A stretch of 64,000 nucleotides of DNA from Actinomycetes bacterium (GCA_022601135.1 JAHZJB010000064.1:1-64000); one strand, 5' to 3'; positions 32,561 through 42,200 are shown, counted from the first letter of the stretch. Numbers and translations: made by a program. The notes: a model not told the origin generated them from the letters alone.

Positions 32561-33349
32561 TCAGCGGCGGCGGGCGGCTGCCCGACGGAGAGCAGGCAAC
32601 AGTAGCGCCCGCGGAGTGAAACGCCCGCCGATGCCGGTCAGCGTGGGTACCAGCCCGGGAACGACGACGCGCTTGCCGCGCAACATGGCCGTGATCCCCG
32701 CCTCGGCGACCACCTCGGCAGACACCTGGGCCGTTCGGCCGGGCACCTGCTCGCCGGCCACCTCCCACCATTCGGTGGGTACCGGCCCCGGGCACAACGC
32801 GGTACACGACACCCCCGTACCGCGCAATCCCTCGTGGACCGCCTCGGACAATGTCTGGACGTAGGCTTTGGTCGCCGAGTACACCGCCGCGCCCGGCAGC
32901 GGCTGGAATCCGGCGGTCGATCCGAGGTTGAGCACTGCGCCTGATCCGCGGGTGATCATCGACGGCAAGGCGGCATGGGTGAGTTCGGTCAGCACGAGGA
33001 CGTTGAGAATCACCTGATCCCGCTCGCGGTCCCACGGCAGCGACTGAAATAGGCCACTGGTGCCGAATCCCGCGCTGTTGACCAGGCCGCCGAGTGGCCT
33101 GTCACGCAGCCTCTCGAGCAGTTCCCCGCGAGCCACGCTGTCGCTGAGATCAAGTGGCAAAACGTCCACGGCGACGCGGTGGGCGCGACGTAACTCGGCG
33201 GCGAGCTCGCGCAGGCGGTCACCGCGTCGCGCGACCAGCGTCAACGGGTAGCCGCGCCCGGCGAGCCCGCGGGCGATCTCAAGACCGATTCCCGAGGAAG
33301 CGCCGGTGATGACGACAGCGGCATCCGCGCTCGGCGCAGCAAGGCTCAT
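32561..33349 (-). CDS. Short-chain dehydrogenase/reductase
   Basis: A 262-aa classical SDR. The cofactor motif is TGASSGIG near the N-terminus, the NxAG motif is VNSAGFG, the catalytic Ser is in LNLGSTAGF and the YxxxK motif is YSATK. The ORF track starts at 33409; the ATG at 33349 puts the Rossmann motif at residue ~13, as usual. The C-terminal ~40 residues (basic, TPRALLLPALRRAAARRR) may contact the membrane. It converges with the nitroreductase gene and is divergent from the hydrolase. Substrate unknown; it could act on alcohols or ketones from the lipid pathway. Confidence 0.85.
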   Translation of the reverse strand: MSLAAPSADAAVVITGASSGIGLEIARGLAGRGYPLTLVARRGDRLRELAAELRRAHRVAVDVLPLDLSDSVARGELLERLRDRPLGGLVNSAGFGTSGLFQSLPWDRERDQVILNVLVLTELTHAALPSMITRGSGAVLNLGSTAGFQPLPGAAVYSATKAYVQTLSEAVHEGLRGTGVSCTALCPGPVPTEWWEVAGEQVPGRTAQVSAEVVAEAGITAMLRGKRVVVPGLVPTLTGIGGRFTPRALLLPALRRAAARRR

Positions 33350-33376
33350 GGGCGCCGATAGTACGAGACGGCCGTA

Positions 33377-33382
33377 TACCCT
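33377..33382 (+). promoter_or_regulatory. Putative -10 hexamer (TACCCT) for leaderless hydrolase mRNA
   Basis: TACCCT lies 7 nt before the ATG at 33390 in the divergent spacer between SDR and hydrolase, matching TANNNT plus leaderless spacing. Found by eye only. Confidence 0.35.
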
Positions 33383-33389
33383 GATCGCG

Positions 33390-34172
33390 ATGCTCGAGGT
33401 TATCGACAAGGGCGCGCTGAGTGAATCCCATCCCGCCCCATTGTTGTTCGTTCACGGCGCCTGGCATGCCGCGTGGTGTTGGGATGAACACTTCCTGGAT
33501 TTCTTCGCCTCGCGTGGCTACCGCGCCGTTGCGGTCAGCCTGCGCGGCCACGGCGGCAGCCCCTCCGACAAGAGGCTGCGTGATTTGTCGTTCGCCGATT
33601 TCGTCTCCGACATCACCACCGTCGCCGACGAGCTGGCGGTGCCCCCGGTCGCCATCGGGCATTCGATGGGCGGGGTGCTGGTACAGAGGTACTTGGAGTC
33701 CCGGACGGCACCTGCCGGTGTGCTGTTGGCCTCGATGCCGCCGCAGGGTTACCTGCGTTCCGGCCTGCGCTGGATCAGGCGCCACCCGTGGCACTTCGCG
33801 AAACTGTCGGCGACCGGGAAATCGTTGCCCTATGTGAGCACCCCGGAGCTCGCGCGGGAGCGGTTCTTCTGCGCGCACACCCCCGATTCCGTGGTCCAGC
33901 GCTGCGCCACCCGGCTGCAGGAGGAAAGTGCGCGCGCCGGCCTGGACGGCCTGGTCAAACTACCGCGCACCTCGCGGGTGGATGCGCCACTGCTGGTGCT
34001 CGGGGCCCGGGAGGACGGTGCCGTTACTCGCGCCGAAGTGCGAGCGACAGCCCGCGCGTACGGCACCACCGCGGAGTTCTTTCCACAAATGGGACACAAC
34101 ATGATGCTCGAGCCGGGGTGGCAGGCGGTCGCAGAACGCATCGACGCCTGGTTGGGGTTTCGTGGGCTGTGA
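33390..34172 (+). CDS. Alpha/beta hydrolase
   Basis: A 260-aa alpha/beta-fold hydrolase. The oxyanion region is LFVHGAWHAAWCW, the nucleophile elbow GHSMGG (residue ~93), a likely acid residue lies in LVLGAREDGAVT, and the catalytic His is in PQMGHNMMLE. There is no signal peptide, so it is cytoplasmic. The ORF track starts at 33306, but the ATG at 33390 gives a normal N-terminus and has a TANNNT element 7 nt upstream. Substrate unknown; esters or thioesters are typical. A thioesterase-like role in the lipid pathway (compare TesA) is possible but not shown. Confidence 0.82.
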   Translation: MLEVIDKGALSESHPAPLLFVHGAWHAAWCWDEHFLDFFASRGYRAVAVSLRGHGGSPSDKRLRDLSFADFVSDITTVADELAVPPVAIGHSMGGVLVQRYLESRTAPAGVLLASMPPQGYLRSGLRWIRRHPWHFAKLSATGKSLPYVSTPELARERFFCAHTPDSVVQRCATRLQEESARAGLDGLVKLPRTSRVDAPLLVLGAREDGAVTRAEVRATARAYGTTAEFFPQMGHNMMLEPGWQAVAERIDAWLGFRGL

Positions 34173-34703
34173 CTGCCGCGGGATGGATAGCCACAGCCCC
34201 GCTTCCCCCGGGGTCAGCAAATCTATCCGAATAGCTGCAGCGCACACCCCGGGCGCCCGCAGAATTACTCTCATCGCCGTCCGCCGTTACCGGAACTCGA
34301 TGTTGCGCTGTGGGGGGCGAGGAGCGCCCGCCGCGGTGAGCGCGCGAACAGCTGCAATCTGATGCGCTGATGATCGAGACCTCAGCAGGGCGACCCGTCC
34401 GCTGCCCAACCTGCACGAACAGCGGCCTGTGCCCCGAATCTGACGCGTGCATGAGACACCGGATCACCGTCACGCAGTCGATCGTCGGCTCCTGCGCGCA
34501 ACGGCGTGGCCGGCGCGAAGGAGTTTGCTGATCGGTTCCACTATTACCCAATTGTGATGTATTCTTCGTGACAGATCGACTAGCAAGGCCAGGGCTTGGG
34601 GAGCCCCTTAATTTCATTCTGCGCGGTCGCGGTTGCTCTGGATCTGAGTCGCCGATTGTCAGAAGCGCACAGTAAGGTGCTGCTCTTCAGGAAAGGGACG
34701 TTA
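34173..34703 (+). other. Intergenic region upstream of the first PE-PPE-domain gene
   Basis: A 531-bp gap. I see no convincing gene; short ORFs on both strands lack family features. The last ~170 bp are AT-richer and hold TATTCT at 34560-34565, a candidate -10 that would give a 5' leader of about 130 nt before the GTG at 34704. No tRNA or clear terminator was recognised. Confidence 0.5.
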
Positions 34704-37010
34704 GTGAATCGAGCGACAAAGGCCGCAATGACGGCGGCGCTGCCCTTCATGGCGCTGCCCCTCACTTTAGCCGGGCCGCTACCTACCGCGGCGGCTGCGG
34801 CGAACGCCTCGGCTGCCTCGGAGCTCATTCCGCCGGGACCGGCGACCGTACTGCACACCAGCCCGACACCCTGGTCGGTACCGCACCACCTCGGCGGCGT
34901 ACTGTGCGCGGACACCTTGGCCTGCCAGGAGGTCTACTACCAGGCGATCCAATCCTACGGCCCCATCGAGCTGGGTCTGGCTGAGAACGTCCGCAGGCTG
35001 GACTTCGCCATCAACAACACGTCCGGCGACAGGGTCGCCTATGGCTTCAGCGGCGGCGCACGAGTGGTTTCGGCCTGGCTGCAGCAGCAGGCCGAGTCCG
35101 GTGCGCCAGCCGAAGACACCAACATCGTGCTGCTCGGCAACAGCGGCCGCAAGTACGGCGGCATCAACGGCTTCTTCTGGGGCAACCTCTTCAACATGCT
35201 GATGACGCCCACCGACACCGGGTACGACGTGCTCGACGTGGCCCGCGAGTACGATCCGATCGCCGACTTCCCGGACAACCCCTTCAACCTGCTCGCCCTG
35301 GCCAATGCATGGGCCGGGTTCAACAGCATTCACTTGAGCTACTCGCAGGTCGATCTCGACGCACCGGGTAACTACGTGTGGAAAGAGGGCAACACCACTT
35401 ACGTCCACATCCCCACCCAGCACCTGCCGATCTTGCAGGGGCTACGCAATGTAGGGCTGGGCGCGCTCGCCGACCAGTGGGAAGCCCCGCTGCGCGAGAT
35501 CATCGATCGGGGTTACGACCGCGACTACCTGGAAAACGCGACCGTCATCCCCGAGACAATCGCCGAGGAAGAGTCCATCGATTCCGTGCAGCCGGCGAGT
35601 TCCACGGCTGCGGCGGTGACCGGCGAGGCCTGCTCTGGCTACAACACCGACGGATGCGACATCCTCGCCCGCCAGAGCTACCAACCTGTGACCGCGCCAG
35701 ACCTGGAGAACCCGGCGTGGCAGAACATCCTGCCGAACTTGTTCAACGCCGTCGCCGGCATCCCGCGGGCCTACCTCGACGGGCTCAACGACCTGTCCCA
35801 CGCACTGGAGGTCACCGGCAGCTGGTGGGTCTACACGCCGACCAATGTGCTCGGCTACGACCCCGCCGACCCGCCGAAGATCACCTCCATCACGAACCTG
35901 ACGATCCCGTTCAAAGCTCTGTCGAACCCGTTGGGCGAGCACCTGTCGTGGTGGGCGAAGGGCAACCTGCCGATGAACGCCGGCTGCACCGGCACCGCGC
36001 CACCGACCTGTCAAGACGCGAACGGAATTCTGAGCGAGATGTTCCAGGCGCCGATCTGGGACTTCATCAACGGCTACCAGTTCCCGGAACTGATCAACCC
36101 TGTCAGCGATGCTGAAGGCGCTGCCGGCGAAGAAATCCCGGGCGAAGAAGGTGCCGCGGTGCCCTGGTCGGAGGAAGCAGTCCAACTCAATCCGATGGAT
36201 CCGGTGTACAGCGTCATCAACTATCTGTTGGCGCCGCCCGAGCAGAACATCCCGGAGCCCATCACTTTCGACGAGGTCGTCCAGGCGCTTGCCCGGTTCG
36301 GTGCTGCCGCGTGGCTGAACTTCAACCCCTTCGTCCCGGGGAGCTTCCTGTGGAAGGGCGCCCCGTATACGTTGGTCACCCCACTGCTCAAGCCGTTCGT
36401 GGGTATCCTGTGCCCGCAGTGCGACCCGGAGCATCCGGAGGATCCGACGCCGTTCGAGGACGACGGTCTTCCACCCAGCAGCCAACCCACGGACCCGACG
36501 GTGACCACTCTCGTGGCGTCGGCCACCGAGGCGGTTGACGGGGGGAACTCCGCGAAAGCCACCCTCGTCGAGGCGACCGCGGCGGAGCCCGCGCCGGCGG
36601 AGCCCGCGCCGGCGGAGCAGGCACCCGCCGAGGAAGCCGCCGCGGACGAGACCGTGCTCGACGAGAACGCTGTCGAGGAGACGGTTGAGCAAGACACGGA
36701 TTCGGCACCTGCGGTGGACCTTGAGACGACCGACGGCCACGACGAGGGCGTTCTCGATGATGAGCTCGGTGCGGACGACACCCTCACCGAGGCGCAGATC
36801 GACGACGACGAGGCCGCCGAAGACCTCGCCGAGCAGGAGATGGTCGCCGAATCCCAGGACGAGTCGGAGGACGCCGACCAGAGTGCGGCGATCGGGAACA
36901 CCGACGCCGACAGCGCCACGGAGGAATCCACCTCACCGGACCCGGCCGGCGAGTCCGAGACCGACAGCGCTACGAGCACCACGGACGCCAGCAGCGGCGG
37001 CGATGACTAG
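34704..37010 (+). CDS. Secreted PE-PPE-domain hydrolase with acidic C-terminal tail
   Basis: A 768-aa protein. The GTG at 34704 gives a signal peptide (NRATKAAMTAALPFMALPL, then Ala-rich cleavage region) and has GAAAGG upstream; the ORF track start at 34596 does not. The mature N-terminal half is a PE-PPE-type alpha/beta hydrolase domain (PF08237 type) with the serine elbow YGFSGGAR and GNSGRKYGG, but no PE or PPE domain. A middle region (~300-600) is ordinary, with Cys pairs. The C-terminal ~170 residues are low complexity: AEPAPAEPAPAEQAPAEE (15-bp DNA repeats) and then Glu/Asp-rich. Probably exported to the cell envelope and acts on lipid esters, as shown for some family members. It is followed 21 bp later by the flavin monooxygenase. 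Confidence 0.85.
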   Translation: MNRATKAAMTAALPFMALPLTLAGPLPTAAAAANASAASELIPPGPATVLHTSPTPWSVPHHLGGVLCADTLACQEVYYQAIQSYGPIELGLAENVRRLDFAINNTSGDRVAYGFSGGARVVSAWLQQQAESGAPAEDTNIVLLGNSGRKYGGINGFFWGNLFNMLMTPTDTGYDVLDVAREYDPIADFPDNPFNLLALANAWAGFNSIHLSYSQVDLDAPGNYVWKEGNTTYVHIPTQHLPILQGLRNVGLGALADQWEAPLREIIDRGYDRDYLENATVIPETIAEEESIDSVQPASSTAAAVTGEACSGYNTDGCDILARQSYQPVTAPDLENPAWQNILPNLFNAVAGIPRAYLDGLNDLSHALEVTGSWWVYTPTNVLGYDPADPPKITSITNLTIPFKALSNPLGEHLSWWAKGNLPMNAGCTGTAPPTCQDANGILSEMFQAPIWDFINGYQFPELINPVSDAEGAAGEEIPGEEGAAVPWSEEAVQLNPMDPVYSVINYLLAPPEQNIPEPITFDEVVQALARFGAAAWLNFNPFVPGSFLWKGAPYTLVTPLLKPFVGILCPQCDPEHPEDPTPFEDDGLPPSSQPTDPTVTTLVASATEAVDGGNSAKATLVEATAAEPAPAEPAPAEQAPAEEAAADETVLDENAVEETVEQDTDSAPAVDLETTDGHDEGVLDDELGADDTLTEAQIDDDEAAEDLAEQEMVAESQDESEDADQSAAIGNTDADSATEESTSPDPAGESETDSATSTTDASSGGDD

Positions 37011-37019
37011 GAATCGCCG

Positions 37020-37025
37020 TAGTAT
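37020..37025 (+). promoter_or_regulatory. Putative -10 hexamer (TAGTAT) for leaderless monooxygenase mRNA
   Basis: TAGTAT lies 6 nt before the GTG at 37032, just after the PE-PPE stop. TANNNT at this distance fits a leaderless transcript and supports GTG rather than the ATG at 37038. Confidence 0.45.
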
Positions 37026-37031
37026 CGCCCC

Positions 37032-38516
37032 GTGAACATGGAGCAGTTAGACGCCGTCATCGTCGGCGCCGGGTTCGGCGGAATGGGTTCCGCCATTCAG
37101 TTCAACCGCCTCGGCTATCAGAAGATCGCGATCGTCGACCGCGAGGACGACCTCGGGGGCACCTGGCACGTCAACCGCTATCCCGGGTTGACCGTCGACG
37201 TACCGTCTACTACCTACTCCTACTGGTTCGAGCCCAACCCGTACTGGTCGCGCCTCTATGCGCCGGGGAACGAGCTCAAGACCTACGCCGAGCACGTCGC
37301 CGACAAGTACGACCTACGCCGTTTCATGCGGTTCAATACAACGGTCGAAGGTGCGCGTTGGGATGAGGACGCACAACTCTGGCTGGTGTCGCTGGCTGGT
37401 GGGGAGACCCTTCGCTCGCAGTTCCTGATCCTTGCCACCGGTTATCTGTGCCAGCCGAAGAAGCCCGAGATTCCGGGCATCGACGACTTCGCGGGCAACG
37501 TGCTACACGCCCAGGAATGGGACGACAACTACTCGCTACAGGGAAAGCGGGCGGCGATCATCGGCACCGGCTCCACCGGCGTGCAGCTGATTCCCAAGCT
37601 GGCCGAGGACGTCTCCGAGCTCACGGTGTACCAGCGCACCCCGATCTGGGTGATGCCCAAGTTCGACCTCCCGTTCGGACCCGCTGCCCAGCGGTTGTTT
37701 GCGAGGTTCCCTGCGACCCAACGACTCTTGCGGATGTCCAGCGACCTTTTCATGGACGTCATGGTGACGCTCGCGATGTGGAAATTCCGCCAGTTCAGGC
37801 CGGTCAACAGCGCGGCGGCACGCATCGGCGCCCTGCACAGATTCCTGGCGATCCGGGACAAGGGGCTGCGCCGCAGGCTCACACCGAACTACGACTTCGG
37901 CTGTAAGCGTCCGACGCTGTCCAACAATTACTACCGCACCTTCAACAAGGCGCACGTGCACCTGGAAACGGCTGGCATCGAGCGGATCGAGTCGGACGCA
38001 ATTGTCGCCAAGGACGGCACCAGGCAGATCATCGACACGCTCGTCCTGGCTACCGGATTCGACGTGTGGGAGTCCAACCTGCCAGCCATCGAGGTGATCG
38101 GCCGGGAGGGGCGGGACCTCGGTAAGTGGTGGCGGGAGAACAAGTTCCAGGCATACGAAGGCATGACAGTCCCGATGTTTCCGAACCTGCTGACCCAGGC
38201 CAGCCCGTATGCATGGGTCGGAATGTCGTGGTTCGACACCGTCGAGTACCAAATGCGCCACATGAACCGCTTGCTCGGCGAACTGCAGCGCCAAGGCGCA
38301 CGCACCTTCGAGATCACCGAGTCGGCCAACGCCCGGTTCCTGGATCGGATGCTGACGCTACTCGACGACTCGGTGTTCCGACTGGGTGACTGCGCCAACT
38401 CGCGTTCGTACTGGTTCAACAGTTCCGGAGAAGCCCCGCTGTTCCGGCCCACGTCGGTGCGTCAGGCGGTCAAGGAGCAGGACAGGTTCCCGCTGGCGGA
38501 CTACGACATAGCCTGA
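37032..38516 (+). CDS. Flavin-containing monooxygenase, Baeyer-Villiger type
   Basis: A 494-aa FAD/NADPH enzyme. The FAD motif is VGAGFGGMG at the N-terminus, GGTWHVNRYPG follows, the Baeyer-Villiger fingerprint FxGxxxHxxxW is FAGNVLHAQEW (~residue 155), and the NADPH Rossmann motif is GTGSTGVQ. Such enzymes insert oxygen next to a ketone to give an ester or lactone. No signal peptide. Start GTG 37032 (leaderless pattern) or ATG 37038. A close paralogue of similar length (496 aa) is encoded at 43001-44491 on the other strand. A P450 follows after 68 bp, suggesting joint action on a hydrophobic substrate. Confidence 0.88.
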   Translation: MNMEQLDAVIVGAGFGGMGSAIQFNRLGYQKIAIVDREDDLGGTWHVNRYPGLTVDVPSTTYSYWFEPNPYWSRLYAPGNELKTYAEHVADKYDLRRFMRFNTTVEGARWDEDAQLWLVSLAGGETLRSQFLILATGYLCQPKKPEIPGIDDFAGNVLHAQEWDDNYSLQGKRAAIIGTGSTGVQLIPKLAEDVSELTVYQRTPIWVMPKFDLPFGPAAQRLFARFPATQRLLRMSSDLFMDVMVTLAMWKFRQFRPVNSAAARIGALHRFLAIRDKGLRRRLTPNYDFGCKRPTLSNNYYRTFNKAHVHLETAGIERIESDAIVAKDGTRQIIDTLVLATGFDVWESNLPAIEVIGREGRDLGKWWRENKFQAYEGMTVPMFPNLLTQASPYAWVGMSWFDTVEYQMRHMNRLLGELQRQGARTFEITESANARFLDRMLTLLDDSVFRLGDCANSRSYWFNSSGEAPLFRPTSVRQAVKEQDRFPLADYDIA

Positions 38517-38584
38517 TCGGACAGCGCGACAGCAGTTCCGACGCCGAACAATTCCACCGCGCACAAGCATGAAGGACTGACAAC

Positions 38585-39952
38585 ATGGCCACGGCCACCA
38601 CCGATCCGGTGCGGCTCCCACCGGGCCCTCGGGCACCGAAGCTCATCCAGGGTGTCGCCGTCTTGACCGCGCGCTACGGTGCGATCGCCGCGTTGGGTCG
38701 GCGGTATGGATCCACCTTCACCCTCAACCTCCCGGTGTTCGGCGAAACCGTGGTGATCAGCGATCCTGTCCTGGTCAAGGACCTGTTCAGCACCAGCCGC
38801 GAGCTGATCGGCAGGCCCAAGAACAACCTTGGCGGCAACGTGCTCGGCCCTGGATCGATATTCAACCTCGATGGCGATGCGCTGCTGGCACGCCGCAAAC
38901 TTCTGCTGCCACCGTTCAGCGGCAAGAGCATGCGTAGCTACGCCGATATCACCGAGCAAGAAGTGCTGCGCGAAATGCGAACCTGGCCAGAGGGCGTCGA
39001 GTTCAAGACGCTGGAACCGATGATGCGCATCACGCTGAACACCATCCTGCGCGCTGTGTTCGGCGCGGAGGGCGACGAGCTCGATGAGTTGCGCTCGCTG
39101 ATGCCCGCGGCAGTCGAGTTCGGCTCCAAGATCGCGCTCATGCCCTCGGTGGTACGCCGCGACTTCGGACCGTGGAGCCCGGGCGGGAAGTTCGGCGCCT
39201 ACCGGCGTCGGATGGACGAGCTGCTCAACTCGCTGATGTCCGCTGCCCGTTCGGACCCCAACTTCACCGAACGCGGCGATGTCTTGTCGCTGCTCCTGCA
39301 GGCCCGCTACGACGACGGCGAACCCCTCCCGGACGCGTACATTGTCGACGAACTGTTGACGATGCTGGTGGCCGGTCACGAGACGACCTCAACTCAGCTG
39401 GCCTGGACGATCGAACGAATCCGCCGTCATCCGGAACTCTTGACTCGCCTGACCGAAGAGGTCGACGCGGGAGGTTCGGAACTGCTGCTGGCCACGATTG
39501 CAGAGTCACAGCGCACCCGACCCGTGCTGACGGCCGCGCTGCGCCGAACAAAGACCCGACTCAAGTTGGGGGAGTGGGTCATTCCAGAAGGTGACACGAT
39601 CATGGCCAGCACCCAACTGGCGATGGCTGCGGAGTCGAGCTTCCCGGACGCAGAGACGTTCAATCCCGATCGTTTCGTCGGCAACCCCCCCAACCCATTC
39701 GCCTGGATTCCGTTCGGCGGCGGCATGATGCGCTGTATCGGCGCCTCGTTCGCGACGATGGAGATGGAAGTCACACTGAGGACGATGCTCCGCGAGTTCC
39801 GGCTGGAGCCGACGAGCGAGCCCGATGAGAAGCCACACAGCCGCGGCGTCACCGTTACCCCCGCCCGGGGCGGCAGGGCGGTGGTGCACCGCAGAGATCA
39901 CGGCAGGCCGAGTGATGCCGATTCGGTGTCGGTGGCCGAGAACGGCGGCTAA
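38585..39952 (+). CDS. Cytochrome P450
   Basis: A 455-aa P450. The I-helix oxygen-binding motif is AGHETTS, the K-helix ExxR is ESQR, and the heme loop is FGGGMMRCIG with the ligand Cys. The N-terminus has PPGPRAPKLIQG, the proline-rich hinge, without a membrane anchor. It resembles CYP138/CYP136-type mycobacterial P450s in pattern, but the family cannot be fixed by eye. GAAGGA lies about 8 nt before the ATG. No ferredoxin or ferredoxin reductase is adjacent, so electrons come from elsewhere. Its 3' end overlaps the convergent methyltransferase by 4 bp. Confidence 0.92.
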   Translation: MATATTDPVRLPPGPRAPKLIQGVAVLTARYGAIAALGRRYGSTFTLNLPVFGETVVISDPVLVKDLFSTSRELIGRPKNNLGGNVLGPGSIFNLDGDALLARRKLLLPPFSGKSMRSYADITEQEVLREMRTWPEGVEFKTLEPMMRITLNTILRAVFGAEGDELDELRSLMPAAVEFGSKIALMPSVVRRDFGPWSPGGKFGAYRRRMDELLNSLMSAARSDPNFTERGDVLSLLLQARYDDGEPLPDAYIVDELLTMLVAGHETTSTQLAWTIERIRRHPELLTRLTEEVDAGGSELLLATIAESQRTRPVLTAALRRTKTRLKLGEWVIPEGDTIMASTQLAMAAESSFPDAETFNPDRFVGNPPNPFAWIPFGGGMMRCIGASFATMEMEVTLRTMLREFRLEPTSEPDEKPHSRGVTVTPARGGRAVVHRRDHGRPSDADSVSVAENGG

Positions 39953-40776
39953 AACCGGTACTGCAACACTCTGGCCTTGCGGGCGATGGATGGCACGCGG
40001 CGGGATAGCCGGCTCGCCAACCGTAGCCCGGCAGGAAACAGTTGGGATTCGGGCTGTTGCAGCACGCTGGCCTCCTCGATGAGAGCCAGGCCGCTGTGCC
40101 AGCCCTCCGGGTGCCGGGCATCCTTGAAACCCGGGAATCGCCATTGACTGTGCGGTGAGTTGGTCTTGCGCGAGGTGGCCAGTCTGCCAACCAGCTGATT
40201 CGCTTTGCTGACCGAGCCATAGTCGTTGAACGCGATCACACCCGAGCCGAAATGTCCGGTGATGTCGCGCACGATCGCGACGACCTCCTCCTCACTCAGA
40301 AAGGCGACCAGCCCGTCCGCGAACACCATTGTCGGGCGACCTGGGGGAATCGAGTCGGCCCATCCCGGCTCGAGCAGCGACGCCGCCACTGTCTGGTCGG
40401 CGGTGCCAGCCGGCAACAGAGCCTCGCGCATCGCGATGACCCTGGGCAAGTCGACGCTGTACCAGGCCACAGTTGGCGGGGGATCGACGCGAAGGACGGC
40501 TGAGTTCAGGCCCGCGCCGATGTCGACGATCACGGCTGCGGGGTTTTCGACGAGGAACCGACGGATCCGGTGGTCGAGCATTCTCGCCCGCAACGCCACC
40601 AGCGCTACCACGCTGGGCGTGGCGGCAAGCCGAGAAAAGTCGAAGTCGATCCTGTTGACCGTGTTATCGGCCTGCGGATCACCCAGGATCGGGCGCGCCG
40701 CCCGGCTGTCGAGCGCGCGGCAGTACTCGGTGAGCAGCGCGGTCTGTTCTATGGGTCCAAGGGCGCCGGCGTCCAT
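39949..40776 (-). CDS. Class I SAM-dependent methyltransferase, LCM/O-methyltransferase type (second copy)
   Basis: A 275-aa relative of the methyltransferase at 29675-30514. Shared landmarks are SRAARPILGD near the N-terminus, the SAM motif AVIVDIGAGLNSAVLRV, WYSVDLPRVIAMREALLP and TMVFADGLVAFL. The protein ends in a LARKARVLQYRF-like tail, matching the ALQYHRFAF tail of the other copy. The ATG at 40776 is chosen over a GTG at 40803. Substrate unknown. It is the last gene of the minus-strand run that starts with the flavin monooxygenase at 44491. Confidence 0.8.
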   Translation of the reverse strand: MDAGALGPIEQTALLTEYCRALDSRAARPILGDPQADNTVNRIDFDFSRLAATPSVVALVALRARMLDHRIRRFLVENPAAVIVDIGAGLNSAVLRVDPPPTVAWYSVDLPRVIAMREALLPAGTADQTVAASLLEPGWADSIPPGRPTMVFADGLVAFLSEEEVVAIVRDITGHFGSGVIAFNDYGSVSKANQLVGRLATSRKTNSPHSQWRFPGFKDARHPEGWHSGLALIEEASVLQQPESQLFPAGLRLASRLSRRVPSIARKARVLQYRF

Positions 40777-40865
40777 ACCGCCAGCCAAGCACACCAAGCC
40801 CACGGCGACACACCGGGGTTGCCGCGATCACGAGTCGCGCCAGCCAAAAGCGTTGCCCAGCTTGG

Positions 40866-42200
40866 CTACTCGCCGTTGTCGGCCGAATCCCCACTGTCCG
40901 AAGACCCCGCACCGCCCGAGTCCGTGTCATTGCCCGCGGACGCAGAATCCGCGCTCGACGAGCTTGCCGGCGAATCGCCGTCTTCCGATACGGCCGCAGC
41001 AGCCGCGCCGTCCTGATCCTCGGCTACCTCAGACTCGAGCGCGTCATCTTCGAAGTCATCAGGTTCCGTGCCGTCGGCTGCTAGGTCACCGGACTCCGCA
41101 CCTTCGCCTTCGGAGCCACCCGACTCGGTGCCATCGCCGTCGGAGCCCGCCTGTGTGCCGCCGGCTTCGAGTTCAGCGTCGACCTCCGCGCCCTCGGCCG
41201 CCGACCCGGACCCGTCCTGAGAAACTGCACCGTCCTGCACCGAGGCCTGGTGAGAAGTCTCGTCGGCAGCCGGCGCGCCGTCAGCCATGGCCAGGGCAGC
41301 CGTTGGCGGCTGTTCCGCCCCCGCCAACGGCTCTTCAGGCTCAGACTCGGGCTCAGCCGGTGGCCACCCGGGCTCGGCCGGCAGATAGCTGCGGTCGTAG
41401 GCCTTCTCGATTTGCGGCCTCAGGAAAGTGTCGAGTGAGTCGGCGAACCCGGCCAGCCCCAGCGAGTACAGGAAGCCGAGCATCGGCAGGCGCTCGGTCG
41501 GCACAAAGACGTAAGTGGTGTTCCCCTCCTTCCACACATAATTGGCCGGATCGTAGATGTCGACATCCTCGTAGTCCACGTGAATCGAGGAGAATCCAGC
41601 GTAGGCGTTGATCATGGCCAGCAGATTAAGGGGATTGTCCGGAGTGTCGGAGGACAGATCATATTGCCGTGACACGTCCAGCACGTTGTACTCGGCATCG
41701 GGCGTCATCTCTCCCAATTTCACCCGCGAACCGCCGTACTTTCGGCCGGGATTCCCGATCAGGATGAAGCTCAACGCACTCGGCGACAGAGCGTCTTCGG
41801 TTCCGGCATATTGGTCAAGCCAGTCTTTGGCTACCCGCGCGCCCTGACTGTAGCCGTAGACGATCTGCTGCTCGGATGCATAAGTGCGCAGTGCCCCGTC
41901 GAGTGCGACCACACCGGCCGGTCGGTTCAAATACGGATAGGGCACGGCCGTACAGACACGGGGCGCCGCGCACACCACGCCCCTCAAGTCGTCGGCGTTG
42001 CCGCCCGCAGTCAATGTGTCCACGGTCAGTACCCGGGCGGCACCGGGCGGTAACGCGTCGAACACAGGGACGTCAGCCGCCGCCGTACCGACAGCCGGTA
42101 AGACAAGAAGCGGCACGGAGACGACGGCCGCGGCGAGGCACTTTGCGCGCTGGCCACCTTTTCGGGCATTGCCTGCCTCGACCTCGTTGCCTATGCTCAT
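40866..42200 (-). CDS. Secreted PE-PPE-domain hydrolase with acidic C-terminal tail (second)
   Basis: A 444-aa protein with a signal peptide (KCLAAAVVSVPLLVLPAVGTAAA), a PE-PPE-type hydrolase domain (serine elbow VYGYSQGAR, GNPGRKYGG) and a C-terminal third made of Gly/Ser/Glu/Asp-rich low complexity (GAESGDLAADGTEPDDF). It lacks PE or PPE domains. The mature domain shares the NYVWKEGNTTYVxxPT block with the 34704 protein, so they are paralogues. The ATG is preceded by a GGGAG-like site. It lies between the cutinase-like gene and the methyltransferase on the same strand. Likely an envelope lipid esterase; the tail may mediate wall attachment or calcium/cation binding, which is inference. Confidence 0.84.
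   Translation of the reverse strand: MSIGNEVEAGNARKGGQRAKCLAAAVVSVPLLVLPAVGTAAADVPVFDALPPGAARVLTVDTLTAGGNADDLRGVVCAAPRVCTAVPYPYLNRPAGVVALDGALRTYASEQQIVYGYSQGARVAKDWLDQYAGTEDALSPSALSFILIGNPGRKYGGSRVKLGEMTPDAEYNVLDVSRQYDLSSDTPDNPLNLLAMINAYAGFSSIHVDYEDVDIYDPANYVWKEGNTTYVFVPTERLPMLGFLYSLGLAGFADSLDTFLRPQIEKAYDRSYLPAEPGWPPAEPESEPEEPLAGAEQPPTAALAMADGAPAADETSHQASVQDGAVSQDGSGSAAEGAEVDAELEAGGTQAGSDGDGTESGGSEGEGAESGDLAADGTEPDDFEDDALESEVAEDQDGAAAAAVSEDGDSPASSSSADSASAGNDTDSGGAGSSDSGDSADNGE

Noticed and set aside
34024-34617. 197-aa minus-strand ORF in the spacer before the first PE-PPE gene
   Set aside because: Ser/Arg-rich with no motif, overlaps the hydrolase 3' end, and has no clear ribosome binding site.
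40226-41611. 461-aa + strand ORF opposite the methyltransferase and second PE-PPE gene
   Set aside because: Low-complexity Pro/Arg translation arising from the acidic tail region; the minus-strand proteins have clear domains.
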